A stretch of DNA of 64,000 nucleotides from WLMZ01 sp031367435 (GCA_031367435.1 JANLPV010000040.1:1-64000); one strand, 5' to 3'; counted from the first letter of the stretch, positions 1-8,142 are shown. The notes: generated from the letters alone by a model not told the origin. Translations and numbers: made by a program.

Positions 1-1
1 C

Positions 2-109
2 GACAATGGGAGGGCACCTCGCACCGAGGTCAAACGTCTGACCGCCGAACTCCACGAGCAACTCCAAATCCTCTTTGATCAGGCCCAGGTGCGCGTCGGC
101 CTCAAGTAG
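2..109 (+). CDS. C-terminal tail of a gene entering from the left (possibly acyltransferase)
   Basis: An open frame runs from the window edge to a TAG and encodes 35 residues ending in EQLQILFDQAQVRVGLK. The sequence is amphipathic and charged, with coding-like composition. This style of helical tail is common at the end of actinobacterial PlsC-type 1-acylglycerol-phosphate acyltransferases, but no catalytic motif lies in the window, so the identity is a guess. It converges on the aminopeptidase gene, with a palindromic repeat pair between them. Confidence 0.45.
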   Translation, partial: DNGRAPRTEVKRLTAELHEQLQILFDQAQVRVGLK

Positions 110-166
110 CCGCATCTCACGGCTCCGCAATCGCATCGGTAACCGCATCGTCCCCCGCCCCCAAGG

Positions 167-220
167 TTCAATGGGCGCGATCAAGGCCGTTGCATGCTGG
201 CCCGATCCGCGCCCATTGAA
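167..220. repeat. Palindromic element, copy A1
   Basis: The left arm TTCAATGGGCGCGATC is mirrored by the right arm GATCCGCGCCCATTGAA, with inner GGCC/GGCC pairs around an 18-bp centre. It lies between two converging genes and belongs to the family also seen near 40.3 kb and 48.9 kb. RNA from either strand could form a long hairpin. Confidence 0.8.
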
Positions 221-236
221 TCGGGGACGCGGGTGA

Positions 237-289
237 GATTGGGCGCGATCCGAGCCGGTGATGTGGCGGCCTGTTTCGCGCCCATTGAA
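237..289. repeat. Palindromic element, copy A2
   Basis: This is a second, more divergent copy 16 bp after A1. Its left arm is GATTGGGCGCGATC and its right arm is CGCGCCCATTGAA. The two copies fill most of the 220-bp gap between the left-edge gene and the aminopeptidase gene; I see nothing else in that gap. Confidence 0.7.
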
Positions 290-329
290 ACGGGGTTGTG
301 GCGCCGCCGTCATCTGGCGGTGGCGGTGA

Positions 330-1601
330 TCAGGAGAGCAGATAGGCAGCGAGCGCGTTGGCGAGGTGGATCGGGTCGTGCACGCCGCAGAGCTCGCGCG
401 CCGAGTGCATCGACAGTTGGGGCACGCCGACGTCGACTGTGGGGATGCCCAGGGCCGTGGCGGTGAGCGGACCGATCGTTGAACCGCACGGCATGTTGTT
501 GCGTGACACAAAGACCTGCCACGGCACACCGGCGTCGTCACACGCATTCTGAAACCTGACCGCGGTCTCGGCGCTCGTTGCATACCGCTGATTCGAGTTC
601 ACCTTGATGGCCGGACCGTGATTCACGAGAGGACGGTGACCTGGCTCGTGACGCTCGGGATAGTTCGGATGTACCGCGTGCGCGTTGTCGGCGGACACAC
701 ACGACGACCGTGCGAGTGACTGGTGAAATTGCTCGCGGTCAGAGCCACGGCTTGCAGCGATCCGCTCGAGCACGGTGCTCAGCAGCGGACCGCTCGCTCC
801 CGTCGCCGACTGAGAACCGACTTCCTCATGATCGAACAGTGCGACTACCGACGTACTTTCCCCGTGCGTTGGTTCGGTAAGTGCAGCAGTCGCCGCCCAA
901 CAGCTGAGTTGGTTGTCGAGGCGAGCGCTCGCGAGTAACGACTGGTCGGCACCGAGAATAGCTGCTTGGGTGATGTCGAACAGTCCAAGGTCCCACCAGC
1001 CGATATCGGAAGGCATGAGGTTCATACGCTCGGCAAGCCATCGCACGAAGTCGCCCTCCGTGGAGACACCGGTGCCCCACACGGGGGTGAGGTGTTGCTG
1101 CTTGTCGAGGAGCAGGCCCTTGTCGTTGACATCGCGATCGAGATGGATCGCGAGCTGAGGCACGCGCGCAAGTGCTTCGTGAAACGCGAGATCGACCGTC
1201 GAACCATCCCGAAGTACAACCCGACCCGCGATGCCGAGGTCGCGATCGAGCCATGAGTTGAGCAATGCGCCGCCGTACACCTCAACGCCGAGTTGTCTCC
1301 ATTCGAAGAGGCCAACGTCGGGTCGGGGTTTGATGCGCAGGCATGGAGAGTCGGTATGTGCGCCGACTATTCGAACTGATGAGTTTGGAGCTGCGTTGTC
1401 TACTTGCTTCCACGCAACGAGTGCTGCGCCGCGAATCACGTAGCCGCGGGCGATGCCGCTCCAGTCGGCGGCCTCATCAACATGATCGAATCCGGCAGCG
1501 CCGAGACGACTCGCGCTCGACGAGACAGCGTGCCACGGCGACGGCGATGCATCGAGATATCCAACGAGATCATCGATGCGATGCACAACGCTCTGAGTCA
1601 T
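330..1601 (-). CDS. apeB: M18 family aminopeptidase
   Basis: A cytosolic metallo-aminopeptidase of family M18 (aspartyl aminopeptidase type), 423 residues, close to the family norm. The co-catalytic metal motifs are present: HTDSPC near residue 82, DHEEVGS near 257 and SADNAHAVHPNY near 305, plus the C-terminal MPCGSTIGP and MHSARE blocks. The ATG chosen at 1601 begins MTQSVVHRIDDL and lies 1 nt after the stop of the upstream phosphatase gene. A longer in-frame start at 1640 would run into that gene and adds unconserved sequence. It is the second gene of a two-gene minus-strand unit. Peptide turnover is the likely role; natural substrates are not visible from sequence. Confidence 0.93.
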   Translation of the reverse strand: MTQSVVHRIDDLVGYLDASPSPWHAVSSSASRLGAAGFDHVDEAADWSGIARGYVIRGAALVAWKQVDNAAPNSSVRIVGAHTDSPCLRIKPRPDVGLFEWRQLGVEVYGGALLNSWLDRDLGIAGRVVLRDGSTVDLAFHEALARVPQLAIHLDRDVNDKGLLLDKQQHLTPVWGTGVSTEGDFVRWLAERMNLMPSDIGWWDLGLFDITQAAILGADQSLLASARLDNQLSCWAATAALTEPTHGESTSVVALFDHEEVGSQSATGASGPLLSTVLERIAASRGSDREQFHQSLARSSCVSADNAHAVHPNYPERHEPGHRPLVNHGPAIKVNSNQRYATSAETAVRFQNACDDAGVPWQVFVSRNNMPCGSTIGPLTATALGIPTVDVGVPQLSMHSARELCGVHDPIHLANALAAYLLS

Positions 1602-1602
1602 G

Positions 1603-2223
1603 TCACTTACCGTAGAGCCCAATCGGCAGGCCGGTGCCACGCAAATGTGCCGTCTCGTTGATGGTGATTATCTGACGCTGACCTGTGCGTGCCGCGACGA
1701 CACGGTGGATCGAGGTGTAGTTGGGATAAAAGAAACCGCTGCTCTCTGGCGTGCCTAACACGCGGGCGAGATACGAATTGATCACACCGCCGTGGCATAC
1801 CACGGCCACGTTGTGCCCGCCGTGCCCCTCCACGATTGCTTCAAGCGCGAGATAGACGCGGCGGCCGAATTCCTCCTGTGTCTCGTCGCGCCCTTCCCAA
1901 CTGTTGTCGAGCATTTGCTGCCATCGTGGATCGTTGGCCGCCTTCAGCTCCTCGACCGGCACATACTCGCTGGAGTTTCGATCAAACTCGGCCACACCAT
2001 CGACGAGCGTCACCGACATCTGGAGTCGATCGGCAAGCGGCGCAGCGGTTTGTTGAGCGCGCTTCATCGGACTCGCGTAGATTGCGTGGAGTTCTTCGCT
2101 CGAAAGGTAATCGGCCAGATGTTGGGCCTGTGCGTGGCCTGCCTCGCTGAGCTCAGGATCTGCGGCGCCCTCCTCGAGTTCGCGACGAATGGGCAAGGCA
2201 TGACGAATCAACAACAGCTCCAT
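1603..2223 (-). CDS. Histidine phosphatase (phosphoglycerate mutase-like) family protein
   Basis: A 206-residue histidine phosphatase. The N-terminal LLIRHALP carries the phospho-accepting His in an RHA version of the RHG motif. A second catalytic His sits in VVCHGGVINSYLA, and ASPMKRAQQTA carries the conserved Arg. The fold is shared by phosphoglycerate mutases and broad-specificity phosphatases; the substrate cannot be assigned. It is transcribed away from pyk across a 20-bp gap and reads into the aminopeptidase gene. Confidence 0.88.
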   Translation of the reverse strand: MELLLIRHALPIRRELEEGAADPELSEAGHAQAQHLADYLSSEELHAIYASPMKRAQQTAAPLADRLQMSVTLVDGVAEFDRNSSEYVPVEELKAANDPRWQQMLDNSWEGRDETQEEFGRRVYLALEAIVEGHGGHNVAVVCHGGVINSYLARVLGTPESSGFFYPNYTSIHRVVAARTGQRQIITINETAHLRGTGLPIGLYGK

Positions 2224-2243
2224 AGGGGAATAGATAAGCAGCT
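2224..2243. promoter_or_regulatory. Minimal divergent promoter region between phosphatase gene and pyk
   Basis: Only 20 bp separate two divergent ATG codons. The central TAGATA (2231-2236) reads TATCTA on the other strand and is exactly 7 nt from both start codons. It is a weak -10 match on each strand (final T missing). If used, both mRNAs would be leaderless. Confidence 0.35.
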
Positions 2244-3680
2244 ATGAACCGTCGAACGAAGATCGTGGCCACAATTGGCCCAGCCAGCGAGAGCCCAACC
2301 ATGCTCGAGGCGCTGTTGCGCGCCGGGGTCGACGTCGTTCGTCTCAACCTCAGCCATGGTCCGCTCGATGAACATGTGCAGCGGCTACGTGCCGTGCGCG
2401 CCGCAGCCGAGGCAGTTGGCAGCTCTACTGCGGTGCTGGCCGATTTGCCTGGCCCGAAGGTGCGTGCCGGACACTTTCCCGACGGCGGTGTGCTCCTCGT
2501 CGTTGGGCAGTCGCTTCGTCTCAAGCCAGGCACTGAACCGAGCGATGCGAGTTTGGTGACGGTCGACTATCCGTCGTTGCTCAGCGACGTGCAGATCGGT
2601 GATCGCATCGTGCTAGGTGATGGTGGCATCACGCTGCGGGTGACCAAGGCCTCATCCGACGCGCTCACGGTCGCTGTCGAAACTGGCGGAAGCGTTCAGG
2701 GTCGTCCCGGAGTGCATCTGCCAAGCGAACGGTTGCGGCTCACTGCGCCGACAGTCGAAGATCTTGTCCTGGCCGCAGCCATGGCCGCGGAGGGCGTCGA
2801 TTTCATCGGCATCTCGTTTGTCCGTGACGCCGCCGACGTCGAACGGGTTCGCGAGGTCACACGTCCGCATTCCGCTCGACTCGTCGCCAAGATCGAAACG
2901 ATTCCTGCGGTGGCCAACCTCGATGCGATCATCGCGGTGAGCGACGCGGTCATGGTTGCGCGTGGTGACCTGGGCATTGAGTGCCCGCTTGAGGACGTGC
3001 CGCATCTGCAGAAGAAGATCATTCGGCAATGCGTCGAGGCGGGCGTTCCCGTCATAACCGCGACGCAGATGCTCGAGAGCATGATCGTGTCGCCTGCGCC
3101 CACTCGCGCGGAGGTGAGCGATGTGGCCAACGCGGTGTTTGATGGCACCGATGCCGTGATGTTGTCGGCCGAAACTGCAATCGGGCACGACCCAGTTCTC
3201 GTCGTGACCACGATGGCACAGATCGCGGTACGTGCCGAGAGCGAGGCAAGCTACGCGCAGTGGGGAGCGCGGCTCGGCCGTGTTCAGCGTCGGCAGTGGA
3301 CAGATGCGAGTGACCGGATCACGATGGCAATCACGCACGCATGCGCGCAGGCTGCCGCCGACGCGGACGCTGAAGCGATTCTGTGTTGCACGGTTTCTGG
3401 CCGCACCGCTCGAGCGATGGCACGCTTTCGTCCGATGGCCCGACTTGTTGGCCTCAGCCCACACATGCCCACTGTTCGGGCGATGTCACTCACGTGGGGC
3501 ATTACGCCGCTGCACGTAGACACGTACGGCTCAACTGACGAACTTGTGTGGTTCGCCATTGAATCTGCTGTGCAACATCGGCTGATTAGCGCCGGTTCGG
3601 TCGTGGCCGTCCTTGCGGGAGCGCCCGACCGACCAAGCGGTGCCGCCACCGACGTCTTGAGGCTGGTGCGAGTTGGATGA
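2244..3680 (+). CDS. pyk: Pyruvate kinase
   Basis: Converts phosphoenolpyruvate and ADP to pyruvate and ATP, the last step of glycolysis, in the cytosol. The protein has 478 residues, the usual bacterial length. It begins with the conserved MNRRTKIVATIGPAS and VVRLNLSHG, carries the active-site Lys in VAKIETIPA, the metal-binding block MVARGDLGIE and the signature VITATQMLESM, and ends with a C-terminal allosteric-type domain. No Shine-Dalgarno sequence precedes the ATG. The stop overlaps the ATG of the next hydrolase gene by 4 nt, so the two are probably co-transcribed. Confidence 0.97.
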   Translation: MNRRTKIVATIGPASESPTMLEALLRAGVDVVRLNLSHGPLDEHVQRLRAVRAAAEAVGSSTAVLADLPGPKVRAGHFPDGGVLLVVGQSLRLKPGTEPSDASLVTVDYPSLLSDVQIGDRIVLGDGGITLRVTKASSDALTVAVETGGSVQGRPGVHLPSERLRLTAPTVEDLVLAAAMAAEGVDFIGISFVRDAADVERVREVTRPHSARLVAKIETIPAVANLDAIIAVSDAVMVARGDLGIECPLEDVPHLQKKIIRQCVEAGVPVITATQMLESMIVSPAPTRAEVSDVANAVFDGTDAVMLSAETAIGHDPVLVVTTMAQIAVRAESEASYAQWGARLGRVQRRQWTDASDRITMAITHACAQAAADADAEAILCCTVSGRTARAMARFRPMARLVGLSPHMPTVRAMSLTWGITPLHVDTYGSTDELVWFAIESAVQHRLISAGSVVAVLAGAPDRPSGAATDVLRLVRVG

Positions 3681-4471
3681 GTGAGATCTGGTCCGATGAA
3701 GCTGGCCCCCCGGATGCGCCGCTCATTGTGTTGATCCACGGCACCATGGATCGGTCCACCGGAATGCTCAAGCTCAGTCGACGCCTCGACCATCTGTGCC
3801 GCGTGTTGCGCTACGACCGTCGGGGTTACGGGCGTTCGGCACCTCATGGCGGTCCGTTCGACATGGCGGCACAGGTGGACGATCTCGTCGCGCTGCTTCG
3901 CGGTCGGCCAGCAGTGTTGGTGGGTCATAGTTACGGCGGCAATGTCGCGCTCGCAACGGCGACTCGTCATCCCCATCTGGTGCGCGGCGTCGCGCTGTAC
4001 GAGACACCGTTGTCCTGGCAGCCATGGTGGCCGGGCACTACGGCCGGGGCGCAGGCGCGTGCCACATCGGGTGATGCAGCGGAGGCGGCCGAGCGATTTA
4101 TGCGACGACTGATCGGCGACACCGCGTGGGAGGCCCTACCGGAACGGACGCGAGCTACGCGTCGTGCAGAGGGTGCAGCGATGGTTGGCGAACTCCGAGA
4201 TTTGCAGGCTCATGCTCCATGGGTCGAGACTGACATCACGTGTCCGGTGGTTGCCAGCTACGGCACCCGCGGCGCGCAACACCACCGCGACGGCATGAGA
4301 TTCGTGCATGAACACGTGCCCCAGAGTGCACTCGTTGAGCTTGAAGGATGTCGCCACGACGCGCCGCTCAGTCATTCGGAACTGTTCGCTTCGATGATCG
4401 TCATGCCGTTGCTTCGTAGCGTCGGCGATGTGTGGGAGGCGACGCTTAGCTCCCGGGCTACGGTGCCTTGA
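3677..4471 (+). CDS. Alpha/beta hydrolase
   Basis: A 264-residue alpha/beta-hydrolase fold protein. The oxyanion block LIHGTMDRS is near residue 25, the nucleophile elbow is GHSYGGN and a late His lies in GCRHDAPLSH. The usual acidic residue is not obvious after CPVVASYG, so the third triad member is uncertain. The substrate is unknown; small esters or amides are the family range. It is translationally coupled to pyk by an ATGA overlap. Its last 14 bp overlap the convergent membrane-protein gene. Confidence 0.85.
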   Translation: MSEIWSDEAGPPDAPLIVLIHGTMDRSTGMLKLSRRLDHLCRVLRYDRRGYGRSAPHGGPFDMAAQVDDLVALLRGRPAVLVGHSYGGNVALATATRHPHLVRGVALYETPLSWQPWWPGTTAGAQARATSGDAAEAAERFMRRLIGDTAWEALPERTRATRRAEGAAMVGELRDLQAHAPWVETDITCPVVASYGTRGAQHHRDGMRFVHEHVPQSALVELEGCRHDAPLSHSELFASMIVMPLLRSVGDVWEATLSSRATVP

Positions 4472-4727
4472 TATGCACATCGGTGCCGAAGAAGTTGCAC
4501 GTTGCCTCGGTGCTGCTACTGACGCCAGACTTCACTTTGTCCGCGCATGACTGCAACGCCTGACGTTGTGTAAACACGCCCAATGCGAGCGCTGCGAACA
4601 CCAGCAGCAGAATTGCTTTCTTGGTGACGCTTGCGACCAACTTCGCCGAGATAATCGCCGCCACGATCAACACACCCACGATGAGAATGGCGATGTTCTT
4701 TGCGGAGGAGAGCGTTAGAGCGAGCAT
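4458..4727 (-). CDS. Small two-helix membrane protein, unknown function
   Basis: An 89-residue protein with two predicted membrane helices, roughly residues 10-33 and 38-54, followed by a soluble tail containing two Cys. I do not recognise the family. The ATG at 4727 is preferred over a GTG six bases upstream because a TAACCT -10-like hexamer ends exactly 6 nt before it, the spacing seen at many genes here. Its 3' end overlaps the converging hydrolase gene by 14 bp. Confidence 0.65.
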   Translation of the reverse strand: MLALTLSSAKNIAILIVGVLIVAAIISAKLVASVTKKAILLLVFAALALGVFTQRQALQSCADKVKSGVSSSTEATCNFFGTDVHIKAP

Positions 4728-4733
4728 GCGCAC

Positions 4734-4739
4734 AGGTTA
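4734..4739 (-). promoter_or_regulatory. -10-like hexamer TAACCT (leaderless start at 4727)
   Basis: TAACCT on the minus strand is followed by 6 nt and the ATG. No -35 consensus and no Shine-Dalgarno sequence are seen. Confidence 0.45.
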
Positions 4740-4786
4740 CGCGGGTGCGTGTGGAGAGACGCGCCATGGTCCAGATGCAGAGACCG

Positions 4787-4792
4787 TAGTGT
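4787..4792 (+). promoter_or_regulatory. -10-like hexamer TAGTGT (leaderless start at 4799)
   Basis: TAGTGT is followed by 6 nt and the ATG of the DUF3151 gene. This spacing places the predicted transcription start at or next to the start codon. Confidence 0.5.
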
Positions 4793-4798
4793 TGACCC

Positions 4799-5242
4799 AT
4801 GAGTGATGAACGCCCGATTCAACTGACCCCTCAGGGGCCGCCCACCACCGAGTTGCCGATGCCCGAGCCGGCAGCGCGCCATGCACTCGAGCAGGCGTTG
4901 GTCGGCGATGCCGACCTTCGCCGTGAGGCAGTGTCGGCGGTCGTGGCAATTTGGCCTCGCTATGTTGATGCGTGGGCGCGGCTCGGCGATCTGGGACGCG
5001 ACGACATCGAGCGATACGCGGCCTATCGCGTTGGTTATCACCGCGGTCTCGATGCATTGCGTGCAAGCGGATGGCGTGGCTCGGGATACGTGCGCTGGAG
5101 CCACGAGAACAACCGCGGCTTTCTGCGGGCGCTACGCGGCCTTGGGCAGATGGCCGACCGCATCGGCGAGTCCGACGAAGCCGAGAGGATCGCGCTCTTT
5201 ATCCAGCAACTCGATCCTTCCGGCATACCGTCCGATGGCTGA
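4799..5242 (+). CDS. DUF3151 family protein
   Basis: A 147-residue protein matching the actinobacterial DUF3151 family. It has a helical repeat-like fold with the typical blocks WARLGD, YRVGYHRGLDALR, GSGYVRWSHENNRGFLRAL and IGESDEAERI. The function of the family is not known. A TAGTGT hexamer lies 6 nt before the ATG. Its stop overlaps the start of mobA by 8 nt, suggesting one transcript. Confidence 0.85.
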   Translation: MSDERPIQLTPQGPPTTELPMPEPAARHALEQALVGDADLRREAVSAVVAIWPRYVDAWARLGDLGRDDIERYAAYRVGYHRGLDALRASGWRGSGYVRWSHENNRGFLRALRGLGQMADRIGESDEAERIALFIQQLDPSGIPSDG

Positions 5243-5843
5243 TCGACCCAGCGACTCACTGCCTTTGGCAGAGCCGCGGCGTCATAAAATTGTGGGCGCG
5301 GTGCTCACCGGTGGACGCAGTAGGCGAATGGGTCGAGACAAAGCGCTCATCGAAGTGGAAGGCAGCGCCATGGTCGACAGAGTTGGTAGCGTGCTCTTCG
5401 AAGCGGGCTGCTCGATTGTCGTCGCGGTCGGGCCGCCGTCACTCGCTGGCAGCCTGGTCAACATCGTCGATTTGTATCCGGGCGAGGGTCCGCTGGGTGG
5501 AGTCATATCCGCCTTGCAGTTCTTCGCAGCCGACGCGGCCTTAGTGTTCGTCGTTGCCTGCGATGTTCCATGGTTGGATGCGGCCTCACTCGTTGAGCTC
5601 GCGCGCGTTGCGCGTGTCGACGACGAACCGAATGGTTTCGATGTTGTGATGGCGCGCACTGATCGACTCGAGCCATTGTGTGCACTCTGGAATCCGCGAT
5701 GTGTGCATGCGTTGCGGGCCGAGTTCGACAGCGGGCAACGCGCTGTACGCGGCGCGCTCGATGAGCTATCGGCCGCAACCGTCGTTGTGCGTGCAGCGGC
5801 TTTACGCAATGTCAATACCCCTGACGATCTGCTCAGTCGGTAG
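5235..5843 (+). CDS. mobA: Molybdenum cofactor guanylyltransferase
   Basis: A 202-residue nucleotidyltransferase that would attach GMP to molybdopterin to give the guanine dinucleotide form of the cofactor. It has the signature GAVLTGGRSRRMGRDKALI near residue 20, GEGPLGGVISAL, and the metal-binding VACDVPWLD. The ATG at 5235 overlaps the DUF3151 stop; a much longer upstream frame exists only as a shadow of DUF3151. No other molybdopterin gene lies in the window, so MobA, rather than another sugar- or CTP-type transferase, rests on the motif alone. Confidence 0.85.
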   Translation: MADRPSDSLPLAEPRRHKIVGAVLTGGRSRRMGRDKALIEVEGSAMVDRVGSVLFEAGCSIVVAVGPPSLAGSLVNIVDLYPGEGPLGGVISALQFFAADAALVFVVACDVPWLDAASLVELARVARVDDEPNGFDVVMARTDRLEPLCALWNPRCVHALRAEFDSGQRAVRGALDELSAATVVVRAAALRNVNTPDDLLSR

Positions 5844-5846
5844 CGT
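5841..5846 (+). promoter_or_regulatory. -10-like hexamer TAGCGT (leaderless start at 5855)
   Basis: TAGCGT begins on the mobA stop codon and ends 8 nt before the rhodanese ATG. There is no ribosome-binding site between them. Confidence 0.4.
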
Positions 5847-5854
5847 GGGCGGTC

Positions 5855-6178
5855 ATGGCGATTTCGGAAATCAGCATCGACACCCTCGCTGAGGTACTCG
5901 GCTCTGGCGCGCGGCTCGTCGACGTGCGTGAGATCGATGAATATCAGGGCGGTCACATTCCCGGGGCGCGCCTCGTCGTGTTAGGCACCGTGCCCGACCA
6001 CGTCGACGCTTTCCGCGGCGACGGACCTACCTACGTCGTGTGTAGATCCGGTGCGCGCAGCATGCGTGCCTGCGAGTTTCTCGCCGAGCAGGGCATCGAG
6101 ACCGTCAACGTGGCTGGTGGCACCATGGCATGGACCCTCAGCGGACGCGACACGGTCGGCGGTGACTCGCCTTCGTGA
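5855..6178 (+). CDS. Rhodanese-like domain protein
   Basis: A single-domain rhodanese of 107 residues. The active-site loop is CRSGARS near residue 67, with the persulfide-forming Cys, and the usual LVDVREIDEYQGGHIPGA block precedes it. Sulfur transfer in the cytosol is the family role; the partner is unknown. The stop overlaps the GTG start of the RNase D gene by 4 nt. It follows mobA by 11 nt, so a sulfur-cofactor link is possible but not shown. Confidence 0.9.
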   Translation: MAISEISIDTLAEVLGSGARLVDVREIDEYQGGHIPGARLVVLGTVPDHVDAFRGDGPTYVVCRSGARSMRACEFLAEQGIETVNVAGGTMAWTLSGRDTVGGDSPS

Positions 6179-7317
6179 CCTACCAGTGGATTGCAACACA
6201 GCCTGAGTTGATCGAACTCGTCGACACCCTGTTGGCCGAGCCACGGTACGCATTCGACACGGAGTTCCATCGCGAGCGCACCTATTACCCGAAGCTGGCG
6301 CTTGCACAGTTTTCGTGGCCTGGCGGAACTGCGTTGGTCGACCCCCTTGCTGTCGACGTCACCGCGCTCAAGCCGTTGCTTGAGAGCGATACACAGTGCG
6401 TTTTGCATGCAGCTCAGCAAGACCTCGATGTGCTGACGCACTCATGCGGGGCGATACCCAAGCGACTCTTCGACACTCAGCTCGCGGCAGGTTTCATCGG
6501 CTACGGCACGCCGTCGTTGGCGAGTCTGCTGCAAGGCGAGCTCAAGGTGACGGTACCCAAGGGCGATCGTCTTACTGATTGGTTGCGTCGACCGCTCACC
6601 GATGATCAGAAGTCATACGCGGCGAGTGACGTGTTGCACCTGCTCGAGCTGCAAGACCTCATCGTTGCTCACCTCGAAAGAGTTGGTCGCGTGGCCTGGG
6701 CCGAAGCCGCATGCGAAGAACTGAGGCTCAAACCTGCGAGTGGCACCGACCCCGACGGCGCATGGTTGCGGCTGAAAGATGTGCGCGTGCTCAAACCGCG
6801 GGCACGCAGCGTGGCGCGTTCAGTCGCTGCCTGGCGTGAACGGCGGGCGATGAGTGTCGATTCGCCGGTACGCCAAATCCTTCCTGACCTTGCGATCCTT
6901 GGCATCGCCCAGAAACAACCGCAGACGGTTGAAGATCTCGCTCAGGCCCGTGGCATCGACGAACGGCACTGGCGCGGCAACCTTGGCCGCGAGATCGTTG
7001 CCGCAGTTGTCGAGGGACTCAAGCAAGAAGTGCACCTTCCAGCAGCCGAGGGTGAAGAACTCGACCGCAATATGCGTCCGGCGATCACGCTGGTGTCGGC
7101 ATGGGTCAGTGAGCTCGCCCGCCAGGAGAAGATCGACACGGCGTTACTCGGCACGCGGGGCGACATCGTTGCATTGCTCCGCAACGACCCGGAAGCACGT
7201 TTGGCCAGCGGATGGCGGGCTGAGCTGTTAGGCGATCAGGTGAAGCGTCTCGTCGAGGGCACTGCTGCCTTGACGTTCGATGGCAAGGGCAGCCTTCGCC
7301 TCATCAGCGTTCCGTAA
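6175..7317 (+). CDS. rnd: Ribonuclease D (HRDC domain)
   Basis: A 3'-5' exoribonuclease of 380 residues. The N-terminal DEDD exonuclease domain shows FDTEFHRE (Asp28, Glu30), HAAQQDLDVL, FDTQLAAGF and SYAASDVLHLLEL. A central HRDC-like region follows, around residues 215-295, with the family's variable tail. The role is tRNA and structured-RNA 3' processing. The GTG start overlaps the rhodanese stop (GTGA). The last codons and TAA lie inside a 17-bp tandem repeat of three units, which may have altered the C-terminus. Confidence 0.93.
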   Translation: MTYQWIATQPELIELVDTLLAEPRYAFDTEFHRERTYYPKLALAQFSWPGGTALVDPLAVDVTALKPLLESDTQCVLHAAQQDLDVLTHSCGAIPKRLFDTQLAAGFIGYGTPSLASLLQGELKVTVPKGDRLTDWLRRPLTDDQKSYAASDVLHLLELQDLIVAHLERVGRVAWAEAACEELRLKPASGTDPDGAWLRLKDVRVLKPRARSVARSVAAWRERRAMSVDSPVRQILPDLAILGIAQKQPQTVEDLAQARGIDERHWRGNLGREIVAAVVEGLKQEVHLPAAEGEELDRNMRPAITLVSAWVSELARQEKIDTALLGTRGDIVALLRNDPEARLASGWRAELLGDQVKRLVEGTAALTFDGKGSLRLISVP

Positions 7318-7353
7318 CTATCTGCGTTCCGTAACCATCAGCGTTCCGTCAGC
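7303..7353. repeat. 17-bp tandem repeat x3 across the RNase D stop codon
   Basis: Three units of about 17 bp, ATCAGCGTTCCGTAACT and two variants, run from inside the gene past its TAA (7315-7317). The second unit still carries the TAA letters, out of frame. It belongs to a set of stop-spanning duplications found here. Confidence 0.9.
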
Positions 7354-7364
7354 GAATTCGCTGA
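7349..7364. other. Perfect 16-bp palindrome TCAGCGAATTCGCTGA between convergent genes
   Basis: A perfect inverted repeat directly after the tandem repeat and 9 bp before the convergent parA stop. It has no T-run, so it is at most a weak terminator or transcript 3' end. Confidence 0.5.
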
Positions 7365-7373
7365 TGCGGTCGC

Positions 7374-8129
7374 TCAATTCCGGGTCAGGCGACGCAGCTT
7401 CTTCCACAGCTGATCAAACGCATCGGACACGTCGCCCGCCCTCGCGCCGTAACTATGTATGGGACGTCGCTCGCCAACCGCTTGCGTGACGACCACGCGT
7501 TGTGGAATAACGGGCTGCCATACGGCCTTCTTGCCAACAATGCGGATGAGCTCGTCGTAGCGGCGATCTGCCTCGCCGGAGACGCCCGGCACCTTGTTCA
7601 CAATGACACCGGCGAGGTCGAGCGTCTCATTGTGGTTATCCCACACCTCGTCGATCACGTCGGCCACTGCTGCAATACCACGCAGGCCGAGCGCCGACGG
7701 CTCGACGACGATGATCCCATGGTCGGCCGCAGTAAGCGCGCCAGTGGTGAGGCTGCCGAGGCTCGGCGGACAATCGATGAGTACGGCGTCATAGCGTTCG
7801 CCAACTTGATTGAGCGCGTTGCGAAGCCGTTTGGTCTTACCGTGCTCGTGCGGTTGCAGCCGGTTCGAGGCAGGCATGACATGAATCAGTCGGCTCCAGG
7901 TGCTCTCCAGGATTGCCGAGTTGGGATCTGCCTTGGCAAGCACCTCTGCGGTTGAGACGTCGATCTTCGTCGGATCGAAACCGAGCGCCCATGTGGAGGA
8001 GGCCTGAGGATCGAGGTCGACCACAAGCACACGATGCCCAGCGGCCGCCGCGGCCGATGCGAGACCGAGGGTGACAGTGGTTTTCCCAACGCCACCTTTC
8101 TGATTAAGGAGAGCGACGACACGACCCAT
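7374..8129 (-). CDS. parA: ParA/Soj family ATPase
   Basis: A 251-residue deviant-Walker ATPase. NQKGGVGKTTV, with signature Lys11 and P-loop Lys16, opens the protein. VDLDPQASSTWALGF and LIDCPPSLGSLT complete the nucleotide site. Family members segregate chromosomes or plasmids, or position other cargo. No ParB gene or parS-like site is nearby, so this looks like an orphan positioning ATPase. The ATG at 8129 (MGRVVALL) is chosen; an in-frame ATG at 8138 is possible. It lies 13 bp after the glucosidase stop, on the same strand. Confidence 0.88.
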   Translation of the reverse strand: MGRVVALLNQKGGVGKTTVTLGLASAAAAAGHRVLVVDLDPQASSTWALGFDPTKIDVSTAEVLAKADPNSAILESTWSRLIHVMPASNRLQPHEHGKTKRLRNALNQVGERYDAVLIDCPPSLGSLTTGALTAADHGIIVVEPSALGLRGIAAVADVIDEVWDNHNETLDLAGVIVNKVPGVSGEADRRYDELIRIVGKKAVWQPVIPQRVVVTQAVGERRPIHSYGARAGDVSDAFDQLWKKLRRLTRN

Positions 8130-8142
8130 GGGCACCATGCTG

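Noticed and set aside
7374..8138. Chromosomal partition locus (parABS)
   Set aside because: No ParB gene and no parS-like 16-mer (TGTTTCACGTGAAACA type) is seen near the parA-like gene; origin-linked genes such as dnaA or rpmH are also absent.
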